A stretch of DNA of 64,000 bases, from assembly GCA_020444425.1 (NCBI GenBank), contig JAHLLB010000026.1:1-64000 (forward strand), written 5' to 3'. The position numbers and the translations under genes were made by a program. The stretch is from a bacterium. GTDB taxonomy: Bacteria > Electryoneota > Electryoneia > Electryoneales > Electryoneaceae. Of this stretch, positions 1-10,158 are shown in pieces. Numbering within the stretch: the stretch's first letter is position 1; each line of letters opens with the position of its first letter. The notes beneath the pieces are model-generated. The model was not told the DNA's origin. It saw nothing but the letters and a program-made list of their open reading frames with translations, and did not search any database.

Positions 1-141
1 CCGTAGCCACGCCCTCGGACTTCAGTCCGGGATTCGCCGTCGTCACAGCGCCCACCGTAACCACGCCCTCGGACTTCAGTCCGGGATTCGCCGTCGTCAC
101 AGCGCCCACCGTAGCCACGCCCTCGGACTTCAGTCCGGGAT
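1..141. repeat. Tandem 54-bp palindromic repeat, two full copies plus a partial third
   Basis: Copies begin at 1, 55 and 109. Each carries the hairpin CGGACTTCAGTCCG, preceded by GTAGCC or GTAACC and followed by GGGATT. The copies differ by only a base or two. The array runs off the left edge of the window, so its full length is unknown. The design (GTAGCC, then a palindrome) is that of a REP-like element. Its function is unknown. Confidence 0.85.
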
Positions 142-172
142 TTGTAGATTTTCACGGAGCACTGAGAACTAT

Positions 173-865
173 CTACTGAAAACTGACCTCAACCGCTGCG
201 TGCGCATGAATCACCGCCGTATCGAACAACGGCACATCCAGCTGTTCCTGTTGCACCAATAGTCCGATCTCAGTACATCCGGCGATCACCCCTTCCCCGC
301 CCTGTGCCTGCAGTGAGCGAATGATCTCCAGCAACCGGTCCCGGGACGCGTCCAGCACCTTCCCCTGCACCAGTTCGTCGTAGATGATCCGATGGACCTC
401 GTCACGATCCGCCTTTTCTGGCGTCAACACCGTCAGACCGAATTTCTCCGCCAGGCGGTCCTTGTAGAACTCCATCTCCATCGTGTACCGTGTGCCAAGC
501 AGGATCACCGACTTCACACCGGCTGGTTTGATCGCATCACCCGTCGCATCCGCGATGTGCAGCACCGGAACATTCACCGCCGCCTGCACCGCATCATAGA
601 CCTTGTGCATCGTGTTGGTGCAGATCAATACAACGTCCGCGCCGGAATCCTCGAGCGTTTTCGCCGCATCGCCGAGCGTCACGCCCATATCATCCCAGCG
701 GCCCGAGTACTGCTGTTCCGCGATCTCGTGAAAATCGACGCTGACCATGTGAATCTTCGCCGAATGCAGCCCGCCCAGCCGGTCACGCACTCCCTCGTTG
801 ATCAGCTTGTAATACGTTTGCGTACTCTCCCAACTCATCCCGCCAATCAGGCCGATCGTCTTCAT
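173..865 (-). CDS. Aspartate/glutamate racemase family protein (RacX/YgeA-like)
   Basis: A 230-residue cytoplasmic enzyme of the Asp/Glu racemase superfamily, which inverts amino-acid stereochemistry by a two-cysteine mechanism without a cofactor. The N-terminus reads MKTIGLIGGMSWEST, the family hallmark. The two catalytic cysteines are visible: Cys82 in VLICTNTMHK and Cys197 in IAGCTEIG. The start at 865 is preferred because a reading from 889 only adds eight unconserved residues in front of MKTIGLIGG. Length is normal for the family. The true substrate (aspartate, glutamate or another amino acid) cannot be read from the sequence. It lies downstream of glmS on the same strand, but a 155-bp gap holding a 7-bp repeat array separates them. 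Confidence 0.88.
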   Translation of the reverse strand: MKTIGLIGGMSWESTQTYYKLINEGVRDRLGGLHSAKIHMVSVDFHEIAEQQYSGRWDDMGVTLGDAAKTLEDSGADVVLICTNTMHKVYDAVQAAVNVPVLHIADATGDAIKPAGVKSVILLGTRYTMEMEFYKDRLAEKFGLTVLTPEKADRDEVHRIIYDELVQGKVLDASRDRLLEIIRSLQAQGGEGVIAGCTEIGLLVQQEQLDVPLFDTAVIHAHAAVEVSFQ

Positions 866-924
866 CTTCTGGATCCCCCGGATAAACAAACAGCAGGCGC
901 CGCATGGGGGGCCTGCTGGATAGA

Positions 925-1018
925 CAGTCGTCAGTAATCAGTCGTCAGTAATCAGTTTTCTGTTGTCAGTGCTCAGTGTTCAGTACCCACAGCCTATAGC
1001 CCATAGCCTACAGCCTGT
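925..1018. repeat. Degenerate heptanucleotide repeat array
   Basis: About 13 consecutive 7-bp units. The register is kept while the unit drifts from CAGTCGT/CAGTAAT through CAGTGTT to TATAGCC/CATAGCC/TACAGCC. It fills the gap between the racemase and glmS. The same pattern recurs near 33280, 35680, 35850 and 63780. Confidence 0.8.
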
Positions 1019-1020
1019 TG

Positions 1021-2853
1021 TTACTCCACTGTCACCGCTTTCGCCAGGTTCCGTGGCTTGTCCATGTCCAACCCGAGCAGGTCCGCCACGTAGTACGAGA
1101 GCAGCTGCATCGGCAGCACCGCCAGCAACGGAACCAGCAGGTTCAACGTTTTCGGGATGCGGATGATGTGATTCGCGAGGTTGTCCATCTGGTGATCGTC
1201 CTCGGTCACCACCGCAATGACGACACCGTCCCGCGCGCGAACTTCCTGCGTGTTCGAGATGATCTTCGCACTCTCCGCACCGCTCTGCGCCGCCAGCACC
1301 ACCACCGGCATCATCCGGTCGATCAACGCGATCGGTCCGTGCTTCATCTCCGCCGCCGGATATCCCTCGGCGTGGATGTAGCTGATTTCCTTCAGCTTCA
1401 ACGCGCCTTCCAGGGCGACCGGGTACTGCGTGCCGCGCCCAAGGTAGAGGAAATTGCTCGCCCGGCTGAACATCTTCGCGATGTCGACGATCTGCGAGTG
1501 ATCCTTAAGGATCGTGCTCACCTGATCCGGAATCCGTCGCAGCGCATCGGTGATATCCTGGCTGGTTTCATCCAGTCCCATTCGCTGCTGCCGCAGCAAC
1601 AACGCGATCATCATCAGCACGGTCACCTGCGACGTGAACGCCTTCGTCGACGCCACCCCGATTTCCGGGCCGGCGTGCAGGTACACTCCGCCAACACTTT
1701 CACGCGCGATCGTGGAGCCGACGCTGTTGACAATACCCAGGCCCAACGCACCCCGCGATTTCGCCTCGCGCAACGCTTCCAGCGTGTCAATCGTCTCACC
1801 GGACTGGCTGATCGCAAACGCCACCGTGTTCGGTGGAATCAAAGGATTCCGGTAACGAAATTCGGACGCATACTCCACTTCAACCGGAATACGCGCGAGT
1901 TCCTCGATCACGTATTCGCCGACAAGACCCGCATGATACGACGTTCCGCACGCGAGCAACAGGATGCGGTCGGCGTTCGCCAACTCGTCCAGGTGCTGGT
2001 TCAGCCCACCGAGTTTGATCCCGCCATCCGGCAGCAACCGCCCGCGCATTGTATCCTCGAGCGTCTGCGGCTGCTCCATGATTTCCTTCAGCATGAAATG
2101 ACGGTAACCGCCTTTTTCAATTTGCTCGAGGGTAAAGTCGATGTGCGTAATCTGACGTTGGATCGGGGATTCGTCGAGGTTGAAGTGGCGGAAGCCACTG
2201 TCCTCGATGATGCCGACTTCGTTGTCGTTCAGGAAGATGACGTCACGCGTGTGTTCAACCATCGCCGCGAGGTCGGAGGCGACGAAGTATTCGTCCTCGC
2301 CAACGCCTACCACCAACGGACTGCCCTTGCGCGCGACCACCATGCTGCGCGGGTGATCCTTGTGCATCACGACAATGCCGTACGTGCCCGCGACACGATG
2401 CAACGCGCGCACCACCGCCTTCAACAGATCGCCCTCGTAGAAATCGAGGATCAGGTTGGCCAGCACCTCGGTGTCGGTGTCACTGGTGAACGTGTAGCCC
2501 GTATTGCTTAAATATTCCTTCAGTTCACTGAAGTTCTCGATGATGCCGTTGTGGATCAGCACCAGGTCGCCACCCATGGAGCTATGCGGGTGGGCGTTGA
2601 GATCGTTCGGCACGCCGTGCGTCGCCCAGCGCGTGTGCCCGATGCCGACAGTCGCCTTCGAATCGGCGATGTGACCGTTCAACATCCCTTCCAGCGCGCT
2701 GATCCGTCCCTTTTTCTTCATCACGTTGATTCCATCGTCCTGCATCAACGCGATCCCCGAGGAGTCATAACCCCGGTATTCGAGACGTTTCAACCCGTCC
2801 AGCAACAACGGTGTGGCGGGTCGTTGACCAACGTATCCAATAATTCCGCACAT
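1021..2853 (-). CDS. glmS: Glutamine-fructose-6-phosphate aminotransferase (isomerizing)
   Basis: A 610-residue enzyme that converts fructose-6-phosphate and glutamine to glucosamine-6-phosphate, the first committed step to UDP-GlcNAc. After removal of the initiator Met, Cys2 of MCGIIGYVG is the glutaminase nucleophile; this sets the start at 2853 rather than 2904. The glutaminase domain covers about residues 1-240. Two SIS sugar-isomerase domains follow (SQSGET near residue 350, and the second after about 450). The C-terminus PRNLAKAVTVE is typical. Length matches E. coli GlmS (609). The next enzyme of the pathway, GlmM, is at 38709-40070. No glmS ribozyme is evident in the 335 bp upstream. 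Confidence 0.97.
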   Translation of the reverse strand: MCGIIGYVGQRPATPLLLDGLKRLEYRGYDSSGIALMQDDGINVMKKKGRISALEGMLNGHIADSKATVGIGHTRWATHGVPNDLNAHPHSSMGGDLVLIHNGIIENFSELKEYLSNTGYTFTSDTDTEVLANLILDFYEGDLLKAVVRALHRVAGTYGIVVMHKDHPRSMVVARKGSPLVVGVGEDEYFVASDLAAMVEHTRDVIFLNDNEVGIIEDSGFRHFNLDESPIQRQITHIDFTLEQIEKGGYRHFMLKEIMEQPQTLEDTMRGRLLPDGGIKLGGLNQHLDELANADRILLLACGTSYHAGLVGEYVIEELARIPVEVEYASEFRYRNPLIPPNTVAFAISQSGETIDTLEALREAKSRGALGLGIVNSVGSTIARESVGGVYLHAGPEIGVASTKAFTSQVTVLMMIALLLRQQRMGLDETSQDITDALRRIPDQVSTILKDHSQIVDIAKMFSRASNFLYLGRGTQYPVALEGALKLKEISYIHAEGYPAAEMKHGPIALIDRMMPVVVLAAQSGAESAKIISNTQEVRARDGVVIAVVTEDDHQMDNLANHIIRIPKTLNLLVPLLAVLPMQLLSYYVADLLGLDMDKPRNLAKAVTVE

Positions 2854-3188
2854 ATACGGCCTTTCCTGACAGCTTATGCGACGGTGAACCACCGTCCAGC
2901 GCACCCGGAAAACGTGCCCGAATGCCGCTTCAAATCAATATGTATCCACGACTTGCGTGACAGCCCCGGCCGGACGAAACCAGCCGCCCGCGAACACGGA
3001 GAACATTCCCCGATATCACGCCTTCACCACGTCCTACCTGTTTCCGCCATCACTACCAGTGTGGCAACCAATCCGCGCAGGTGAGCAGTGCAAAGTAGCG
3101 AGAAGCAGTCTGGGAATAAAGGTAGTCCTCTTTCCCTCGACCTCCCAGTGAGGTTACAGCAGGATGCAACGAACATTCGCGGAATCCA
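2854..3188. other. Gene-free stretch between sprA and glmS
   Basis: It contains the leader of glmS and the region downstream of sprA (both on the minus strand). Short ORFs here have no support. No strong hairpin with a T-tract was seen for sprA. Confidence 0.5.
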
Positions 3189-6100
3189 CTACCCGCGGAT
3201 GTTGATCTGCACATTGATACCGAATTCCTGGTACTTCGTCGTGTTCGTCACCGTTTCGGTTACACCGTACTTGTACCGGATACTGCCGCTGACATTTCGC
3301 GAGAAGCGGTAGTTCACATTCGGCCCCAGCGACCAGCTCAACCGTTCGTCCGTCATTTCGAACCCGGAACCCTCGCGCTGCGTTTCGTTCCGGCTTGCCG
3401 TCCGGTCAAAACTTAATGCAAACGTCGTCTCGTTGTCGAAACGCTTGTTCTTGAACGGCCATACCGGAATCGGAATCCGGAATCCGGTCTTGCGGGTGTA
3501 GTTCACCGACAGCGTAATGCTCTGTTCGGTGTTGCGTGTCTTCGTGTTGTTGCTGGCGGTCACGTTGTACCGCTGCGACCAGTTGTACCGGGCCGTGGTG
3601 CTGATGCTGTGCATCCACGTAATGTTGAACCCCGCCAGCGGGCTGAACTGACGGCTGAACGCCCGCGACTGCACCTGACGCCGGATCCCGCCAAGGCTGT
3701 CCGGCTGCACCACACGTTCCCAGCTCTCACTGGTTTCGCCACGGTAACTGTGATCGAAGGAAATCGTCTGCGCGATGTTCTGCAACGGTCCGAACTGTTC
3801 GAGACCCGACCAGCGCACGGTGTAGTTCGGAATGTCCAGCGCCGTCAGCGACTCATCGTCCTTGTTGAACAAATAGAACGCCGAACGCGTCGTCTGGCCC
3901 GACACCTTGTTCCCGGTGGATTGCGAGAACTTGATGTTGTAGTCGATGCTGGTGCTCAGCCGTGTCGTCCAGTCCACACCGGAGCTGAGCCGGTAGTCGT
4001 CGGTGCGGTTCGCGGTCGTCACCGACGAGATGTTCGGCACCTGGTTCAAGCCGGAGTTGCCGGTGAACCCGAGACGGTATTCCCAGCTCGGCGTGCCATC
4101 TTCGACGCCGGGCGTGTTGAACGACGTCGACTGGTTGTAGTTCAACCGGATGTCTTGCAACCGGCGCAGGAAGCCTAGGCCGAGGTTGACCGGGTTGATC
4201 GCGCGCAGAATCGCCTGCTGGTTCGCACGCATGCGCTCTTCGTCAGTCGGACCCTGTTCTTCCTCGTCCCCTTCTTCGCCCTCTTCGCCTTCGGTCTCTT
4301 CCTCACGGCCCAGCAGACGGGCGAAGTCCCGTTCCTGCTGATCCTGCACACTGCCCTCACCCCGCTCCGCAGGCAGAATCTGACGCAGGCGGAACGACAT
4401 GCTACCACCCAGGTTGTTGCTGGTCTGGATCGAACGGCCGGTGTACTTGAAGCCTGACCACGACCACGTGTAACGGCTGGAATAATCCATGCTGGTGGTC
4501 AGCCAGGAGACGATGTTCGGCGAGTAGTTGAAACGCACATTCTGCGTCTTCTGCGTGTCCGCGAATGGCAGGTTCAGCGCGCTCCAGAACGTTTCGCTGT
4601 ACCGCGGATCGTCACTGGGAATCCGATCCCACGGCTGTTTCAGAAACGACGCCAGGTCACCGGGCAATCGTTGAGCAGCTTCTGCGTAAATGAAATCGAG
4701 AATGTCCGCCGGCGCATCACCATTGTTCAACATCGTCTGCGCTTCGTTGGCGATGTCCTGGCCATCATTCCCGAACGTGCCCGTATCCTGCAGCTGCGAG
4801 ATCAGTTCCTCAACCATCGTCAGGTCTGTCGTTCCAGGATCGAAAACCCGCTGACGTACTTCATCCGGCTGATCGTCGTAAAGAATCTGCTGCCGCGAAC
4901 TGTCCTGACGCACATGCTGCGACTGGATCGAATAGTCATAGTCGAACGACAGGGGCCGGAACGGGCTGAAACTCGTCCCCCAGTCACGGGTCATCCCCAG
5001 CTGGTACGAGGGACGCTCCAGCGCATTCCTGTATTTCTGCGACTTGCTCGTCTCCGACGCATCAACACCACCATTCACCCGCGTCGGCAGGTAGTTGAAC
5101 TTGGAATCCGCCAGCGTTTGCAGCACCGGAATCCGTTCCGTCCACCCGAAGATGTCCAGTTCCTGCCGTTCCAGTGGCAACGAGTAGGACACGCTACCGT
5201 TATTGGTGAACGTCTTCTGATACTGGTAACTCAGGCTGGATGAATACTTTTCGGACCGGCTGTAGCTGGAACTGAGTTTGTCGATCGTGTACTTCGGCAG
5301 CCAGTGACCGCTCTGCCCGGATTTCGAATAGTTCAGGCTCCACGAATAGTTCTGCGAAGTCGTGAACAACGTGTCCACGCCCCACGCCGACCGGTCCTGC
5401 AACGGAATCCCGGTGGTTTCATCAACGACGACGCCACCGTTGTCATTACGCAGATACTTGTCGTTGTAGTGTTCCTTGCTCAACGCCATGTCGCCGTAGC
5501 GTTTCCACACATTGAGCTCGCCCTGATCAACAAGGGACTCGGTGCGTACGTCCCCGTTGCCCGACGTGTATTTCGGGATGTCCAGCTTGCTGGAAACCGT
5601 CCCACGCAGCGGCAAACGCACACCCAGCGACGGATCGAGGAACTTGTCCAGCTGCAACGAACCGCTGACCGATGCGTCAATCGAGCTCTGGTCAGATCCG
5701 GAACGCTGGTCAACCTGGTGGAACTCGGCGTCGGACTGCCTGATGTTCGTCTGCAGATCGAAGAAGTCGGCGAAACTCATGTCGAGCGAGCTGCGCATCG
5801 CCATGCCGCGTTCCTTGCGAACACCGGACAGGCGCAATTCGTCGACCCAGATCTCGATGCCTTCGTCAGAGGATACCGGCCGGCCGTTGTTGCGCACACC
5901 GACAGCGTACAGGTTGACCGATCCAATGGACGGCGTGCCGATCACCTTCATCGTGTGACCGTTCGCCAACGTTTCGTAGGCGAAATCTTCGCCCGCCTCC
6001 TCCGCCTTCTTTTTCAAACTGGTGAGACGATCCAGATTGATTTCAATGTTGTTCTCGTCCCATCCAGGCTTCAGCGGCAGCGAGTATTCGTAGTAGCCGA

Positions 6101-9100
6101 GGTTTGATCCCTCCAGACCGGAACCGAAGCGCAGGAAGAATTCCAGATCCTTGTTTTCCAGCGCCAGCGGGTTCCGCCCGCCGCCGTTCACAAACATTTT
6201 CAGCTGCCGGTACTCACGCAGATCCTGCTCGTTGTACAGGTACTTGATCAGCTGGCCTTCGACTGCGGTCGGGATGTCACGCAGCGACATCACCAGCGAC
6301 TGTTCCTTGCTGCGAATGTCGGTGATCGGGTCGATTTCACCAGCCACGCCCGGCGGCGGATTGTAGTCTTCCGAGTTGTCGTACGTGTTGATCGTCGTCG
6401 CGGTGACATACACCGTCGTGTCGCCGGTAACCGGGTTCACGATCGGATCTTCCAGCCACTCGTTCCCGACCAGCTCGATCTGCGCAATCTGCACCGATGC
6501 CGGGCTGCTCAGCCCCGTCGCCCAGACGCGGAAGAATTCGATCTGCGTCAGGTCCGGTTCGTTCACCTCGTCGAAGACATCTTCGATCGGAATACGGACC
6601 AGGTACCATTTCTTCGGGTTGCTCTGTCCACCACGGACATACTTCGCGAAGTGTTCCGCGTCGTTCAACCGGAACTGGTACCGGAAGAAGTTGTTCGCCT
6701 GGTTCAGGTTCAGGTCGCCGTCCAGGTCTTCCGTGTCCGGATACCGCGCTTCGTCGTCCTGGTTGTTCTGCGTTCCGTTGATCCGGTCGACATCGTTCGG
6801 CGAAGACGCACTGAAGGACCAGTCATCCGACGAGAACGGCTCCGGCGGGTTGCTCAGCGTACCGTCACCAGCGTCATGAACGCCGTTTCCATTGATGTCC
6901 CACCAGTCATAACTCTCGTTGGCGTAGTCGTATCCCTCGTTCTCAACCGTCCACGGATCACCGTTCGTCTCGGATCCGATTCGCCACGGTGGGTCATTTT
7001 TCTCGATCCCGTCGATACCAATATCTTCGCCATCGTCGAGGATCTTATTGCCGATATTGGAGTCCGAATACAGCGGGACATCTTCGCTGTCCAGCGTACC
7101 GTTCGGAATCACGTCCTCGCTGACCTGTCCCATGTCGAAATAGATCGCCGCGTTCGGACCGCCCTGCCCGTTCCACTGCATCCACACTTCGATGAACTTG
7201 GTGTTCGACTGGTTGTGGAAACCGGCGGACAGCGAACGCATGATGCCGTTCCATGTGTCCTCGGGCTCAACGTCCGCGCGACGCAAATTGTTCACTTCCG
7301 GGTCGAAACGCAGGCTCAGCACGTCCGTGTTGTTCGGCACGTTGCTGTTGACCTCACGGTTCGGCCAGATGTCCGTGATCGGAATCTGCTTGTACGGGTT
7401 CCACCAGTACAGCCGCATCCGGAAGTCGTTGTTGTCATTGCCGGTCATCTTCTGGTTCCAGAATGGCAGATGGACCGGGTGAGACGCGGCGTACCAGTTC
7501 TTGCGTCGTACGCCCAGCGGGGTGGCGCGTTGAGACGCCTCGAAGTCGTCGATGTAGGCAACACCATCATTGTCGCCGGTGGACGAGTTGTTCAAACTGT
7601 TCGGATTCGGGAAGACCTGCGCGATTTCACCTTCGAAGACCACCTCGGACGGTTCGTCGGTGCTGATCAACGGAATCGCATTCACCATCTGCGTCATGAA
7701 ATACGGGTGGAAACGCAGGCGGGTATTCGCGTCCCAGATGAAGTTCTGCAACGGTTCGTTACCAACCTTGACGCGCTTTTCGATCGGTTTTTCGTTGAAA
7801 TTCAGCAGCGTCAAGCCGATGAACGAGTCTTCCCACAACGCATATTCGAGACGAATCCCGAGCATGGTCCGCTGATCGAGCTGGAACACCTCACCAGATT
7901 CGTACTTGATCTCGAGATTCGCATTCGGGTCAAACGCGGCTTCGTTGAGGATCGTGATCTGGCCGGAGAGATAATCGATGATATAATCCTGGTCCTTCTT
8001 CAACAGTGCCCCGTTGAGGAAGACCTCTTCCGACCCTTCGAGGACGTTGATACCCAGGTTGATATTCGCGGAGGTGTTGCTGTATTCCGACTCCAGTACG
8101 AACTTCTTTTCAATCGTGACACCGGAGTTCGGCAACACGTCGTAAATATTGGGATTGCGCAGTTCATCCGTCAGGTCGATGTAAACCGAGTCACCCCCGA
8201 CCACATACCCGTCCGGGTCAAACGGACGCAGATCCGGGAAATGGATTTCACCATCGCCCAGCCGCACCCACTGCGCGTCGATGATCCCGTCCGGCGTCTT
8301 CGCACCGTCGGAGTTGAACACGTCGAGGCCGAACACTTCCAGCCAGCTCTTGTTCTGCGCGTTGGTCTGGCTCTGCTCGGTGTTGTTCCGCAAGATGCGG
8401 AAGTCGAAGTCACCTTCCTTCAGGTTCGTTGTACCAACCCAGTAGACGTGCTTCCACTCCAAGTCCCACGTCGGGTTGGACGGTTTCGGACTGGTCGGCT
8501 TGATCAACTTGAGGACGGTCTTATTCCCGCCCGGGAAGTTGATATTGTTCACACCGACGTGCTGACCGTTCACCGTGTACGACACACCGATCACTTCATT
8601 CGCCTGTGCTGCGTACCGCAGGCGGATATACCCGAAGTCCTTGTGGTACTCGTAATCCGAGCCTTCTTCCAGCTTCTTGAAGAACCCGCGTTCCACCCAG
8701 TCCGCCGACTGCAACTCGGTGTCCGCACTCAGGCTGTCCACAAAGTCCGACAGCTCTTCCACCGTCAGCCCGGAAACATCCGGAACCTTGTTCGTGATGG
8801 ATTCGTCATAGATCGCGATACCCTCGAGCAGTGTCGAGACGTCAGCTGCTCCGGTCACACTGCGATACACTTCCAGGTTCGAGATCTCGGCCTGCTGCGC
8901 CTGACGGACGTAGTCAAGGGTAAAGGTCGGGAATGTTTCCCGGTACACCGGGTCAAGGAAGAAGTACTGGTTCGTGACATAGTCGATGTCATTGACACGC
9001 TTCGTCTGCGACTCGCTGCCGCCCGTGTAACTGAGCTTGTTCTTTTCACCGTTCTGCAGCGAGGCGATCGTCGTGATCGACAACGCCCCCACCTTCGAGA

Positions 9101-9950
9101 CCGTCTTGAACCCAAACAAACCCTCATTCTTCGCGGTCAACGTCGCCAGCTGCGTCCCCGGCAGGGTCAATGAGACATTACCCGCTTCGATCGACTGGAT
9201 GATCTCGTCTTCATAGCCGGTGTATTCGAGCTTGACATTGTTCTCGAACTCGAACACACGTTCCGAGTCCTGGTCAATCTCCACCGAGACCTTGTCGCCC
9301 ACCTTGCCGACAATACGGAACTGCTGCGTCTGGTCGATCTTGAAGTTGTAGTTGGCCTGGTCGGTCTGAGTGGTGACCACCTGGTCCGAGGTTTCACGGC
9401 GGAGTCCACCATCAACGGTGATCTTGCCGGATACCCTCAACCCGACCCGGTCACCACCGAAGATGCGGCGGAATGTTTTGTTCTGGATTTTGAACGGTAC
9501 CTGGATCTCGATCGCGTCCTGGCCGGCGTTCGCAGACGGGCGCTTGATCCGTTCCAGGAAGTCGTCTTTCAGGAATTTAACCCGGTCCCGTTTGAACCGG
9601 TCCTCGCGGTAGGTTTCTCTCGATTCGACGATCGGGCGGCCATATTCACGACCGAAAAGCTCACGCGTCGAGATGTAATATCCCCGCGCCGAGTCAAGTT
9701 CCGTTTCAATCCGAAAGAGGATGCCCTCGACGTTGAATCCGGCGAGGCTGTCAACGCCGAACGCCCGGTACGGCTTGGGCGCACGCAGATCCTCGTCCGG
9801 ATCAAACCAGCCTGGAACGCTCGGAGAGAGTCCAGCACGGTTAAACGCGGACGCGTTCAATGGAAGCAAACTCAATAGGAACAGCGCGAGGGCGGAGAAA
9901 AGTACAGAGTTCACCCGACGCTGCCCACGGCGACATCTGGTCAGACTCAC
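3189..9950 (-). CDS. sprA: SprA/Sov-family outer-membrane translocon of type IX secretion
   Basis: A 2253-residue outer-membrane protein. SprA is known as the very large (36-strand) barrel through which T9SS cargo crosses the outer membrane. A signal peptide is visible at about residues 14-36 (VLFSALALFLLSLLPLNASA). SprA hallmarks follow: long alternating beta-strand pattern, the GVAYIDDFEASQRATPLG segment near residue 800, and a barrel-like C-terminus ending VQINIRG. Length is slightly below the ~2400 residues of flavobacterial SprA. An unusual Glu-rich insert (near residue 1880) could be a periplasmic or surface loop. No other T9SS genes (porK-N, porV) lie in the window, but a sorting-domain cargo protein is encoded at 53384-55204. 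Confidence 0.93.
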   Translation of the reverse strand: MSLTRCRRGQRRVNSVLFSALALFLLSLLPLNASAFNRAGLSPSVPGWFDPDEDLRAPKPYRAFGVDSLAGFNVEGILFRIETELDSARGYYISTRELFGREYGRPIVESRETYREDRFKRDRVKFLKDDFLERIKRPSANAGQDAIEIQVPFKIQNKTFRRIFGGDRVGLRVSGKITVDGGLRRETSDQVVTTQTDQANYNFKIDQTQQFRIVGKVGDKVSVEIDQDSERVFEFENNVKLEYTGYEDEIIQSIEAGNVSLTLPGTQLATLTAKNEGLFGFKTVSKVGALSITTIASLQNGEKNKLSYTGGSESQTKRVNDIDYVTNQYFFLDPVYRETFPTFTLDYVRQAQQAEISNLEVYRSVTGAADVSTLLEGIAIYDESITNKVPDVSGLTVEELSDFVDSLSADTELQSADWVERGFFKKLEEGSDYEYHKDFGYIRLRYAAQANEVIGVSYTVNGQHVGVNNINFPGGNKTVLKLIKPTSPKPSNPTWDLEWKHVYWVGTTNLKEGDFDFRILRNNTEQSQTNAQNKSWLEVFGLDVFNSDGAKTPDGIIDAQWVRLGDGEIHFPDLRPFDPDGYVVGGDSVYIDLTDELRNPNIYDVLPNSGVTIEKKFVLESEYSNTSANINLGINVLEGSEEVFLNGALLKKDQDYIIDYLSGQITILNEAAFDPNANLEIKYESGEVFQLDQRTMLGIRLEYALWEDSFIGLTLLNFNEKPIEKRVKVGNEPLQNFIWDANTRLRFHPYFMTQMVNAIPLISTDEPSEVVFEGEIAQVFPNPNSLNNSSTGDNDGVAYIDDFEASQRATPLGVRRKNWYAASHPVHLPFWNQKMTGNDNNDFRMRLYWWNPYKQIPITDIWPNREVNSNVPNNTDVLSLRFDPEVNNLRRADVEPEDTWNGIMRSLSAGFHNQSNTKFIEVWMQWNGQGGPNAAIYFDMGQVSEDVIPNGTLDSEDVPLYSDSNIGNKILDDGEDIGIDGIEKNDPPWRIGSETNGDPWTVENEGYDYANESYDWWDINGNGVHDAGDGTLSNPPEPFSSDDWSFSASSPNDVDRINGTQNNQDDEARYPDTEDLDGDLNLNQANNFFRYQFRLNDAEHFAKYVRGGQSNPKKWYLVRIPIEDVFDEVNEPDLTQIEFFRVWATGLSSPASVQIAQIELVGNEWLEDPIVNPVTGDTTVYVTATTINTYDNSEDYNPPPGVAGEIDPITDIRSKEQSLVMSLRDIPTAVEGQLIKYLYNEQDLREYRQLKMFVNGGGRNPLALENKDLEFFLRFGSGLEGSNLGYYEYSLPLKPGWDENNIEINLDRLTSLKKKAEEAGEDFAYETLANGHTMKVIGTPSIGSVNLYAVGVRNNGRPVSSDEGIEIWVDELRLSGVRKERGMAMRSSLDMSFADFFDLQTNIRQSDAEFHQVDQRSGSDQSSIDASVSGSLQLDKFLDPSLGVRLPLRGTVSSKLDIPKYTSGNGDVRTESLVDQGELNVWKRYGDMALSKEHYNDKYLRNDNGGVVVDETTGIPLQDRSAWGVDTLFTTSQNYSWSLNYSKSGQSGHWLPKYTIDKLSSSYSRSEKYSSSLSYQYQKTFTNNGSVSYSLPLERQELDIFGWTERIPVLQTLADSKFNYLPTRVNGGVDASETSKSQKYRNALERPSYQLGMTRDWGTSFSPFRPLSFDYDYSIQSQHVRQDSSRQQILYDDQPDEVRQRVFDPGTTDLTMVEELISQLQDTGTFGNDGQDIANEAQTMLNNGDAPADILDFIYAEAAQRLPGDLASFLKQPWDRIPSDDPRYSETFWSALNLPFADTQKTQNVRFNYSPNIVSWLTTSMDYSSRYTWSWSGFKYTGRSIQTSNNLGGSMSFRLRQILPAERGEGSVQDQQERDFARLLGREEETEGEEGEEGDEEEQGPTDEERMRANQQAILRAINPVNLGLGFLRRLQDIRLNYNQSTSFNTPGVEDGTPSWEYRLGFTGNSGLNQVPNISSVTTANRTDDYRLSSGVDWTTRLSTSIDYNIKFSQSTGNKVSGQTTRSAFYLFNKDDESLTALDIPNYTVRWSGLEQFGPLQNIAQTISFDHSYRGETSESWERVVQPDSLGGIRRQVQSRAFSRQFSPLAGFNITWMHSISTTARYNWSQRYNVTASNNTKTRNTEQSITLSVNYTRKTGFRIPIPVWPFKNKRFDNETTFALSFDRTASRNETQREGSGFEMTDERLSWSLGPNVNYRFSRNVSGSIRYKYGVTETVTNTTKYQEFGINVQINIRG

Positions 9951-10052
9951 CAGGCCGTTACCTCAACTCATCGTGTGCCACTAACTACGATCAGGACCGT
10001 GAACAAGCTTCGAGGAACTACCTCCAACGGTATGCTTCTGTGAGATACACGA

Positions 10053-10076
10053 ATGTCCGCAATGGCAGGCGGACAT
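10053..10076. other. Palindrome ATGTCCGC-N8-GCGGACAT upstream of sprA
   Basis: Two perfect 8-base arms with an 8-base loop, 83 bp past the stop of the NYN gene and about 100 bp before the sprA start. There is no T-run, so it may be a weak terminator, an mRNA-stability hairpin or an operator. Confidence 0.35.
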
Positions 10077-10158
10077 CAATAAGATAACTCGCGAGTGTCA
10101 GCGCATCAAATTAACCCTGATACCAACACAGACACGAGAACGTTCCGCTCTCAAGGAT

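Noticed and set aside
1-141. CRISPR array
   Set aside because: The 54-bp units are nearly identical throughout, without unique spacers, and no cas gene is near.
2854-3188. glmS ribozyme
   Set aside because: No recognisable core; known mainly from Gram-positive bacteria.
6651-9173. 840-codon plus-strand ORF opposite sprA
   Set aside because: Antisense shadow of a certain gene in GC-rich DNA; Arg/Val/His-rich composition, no known domain.
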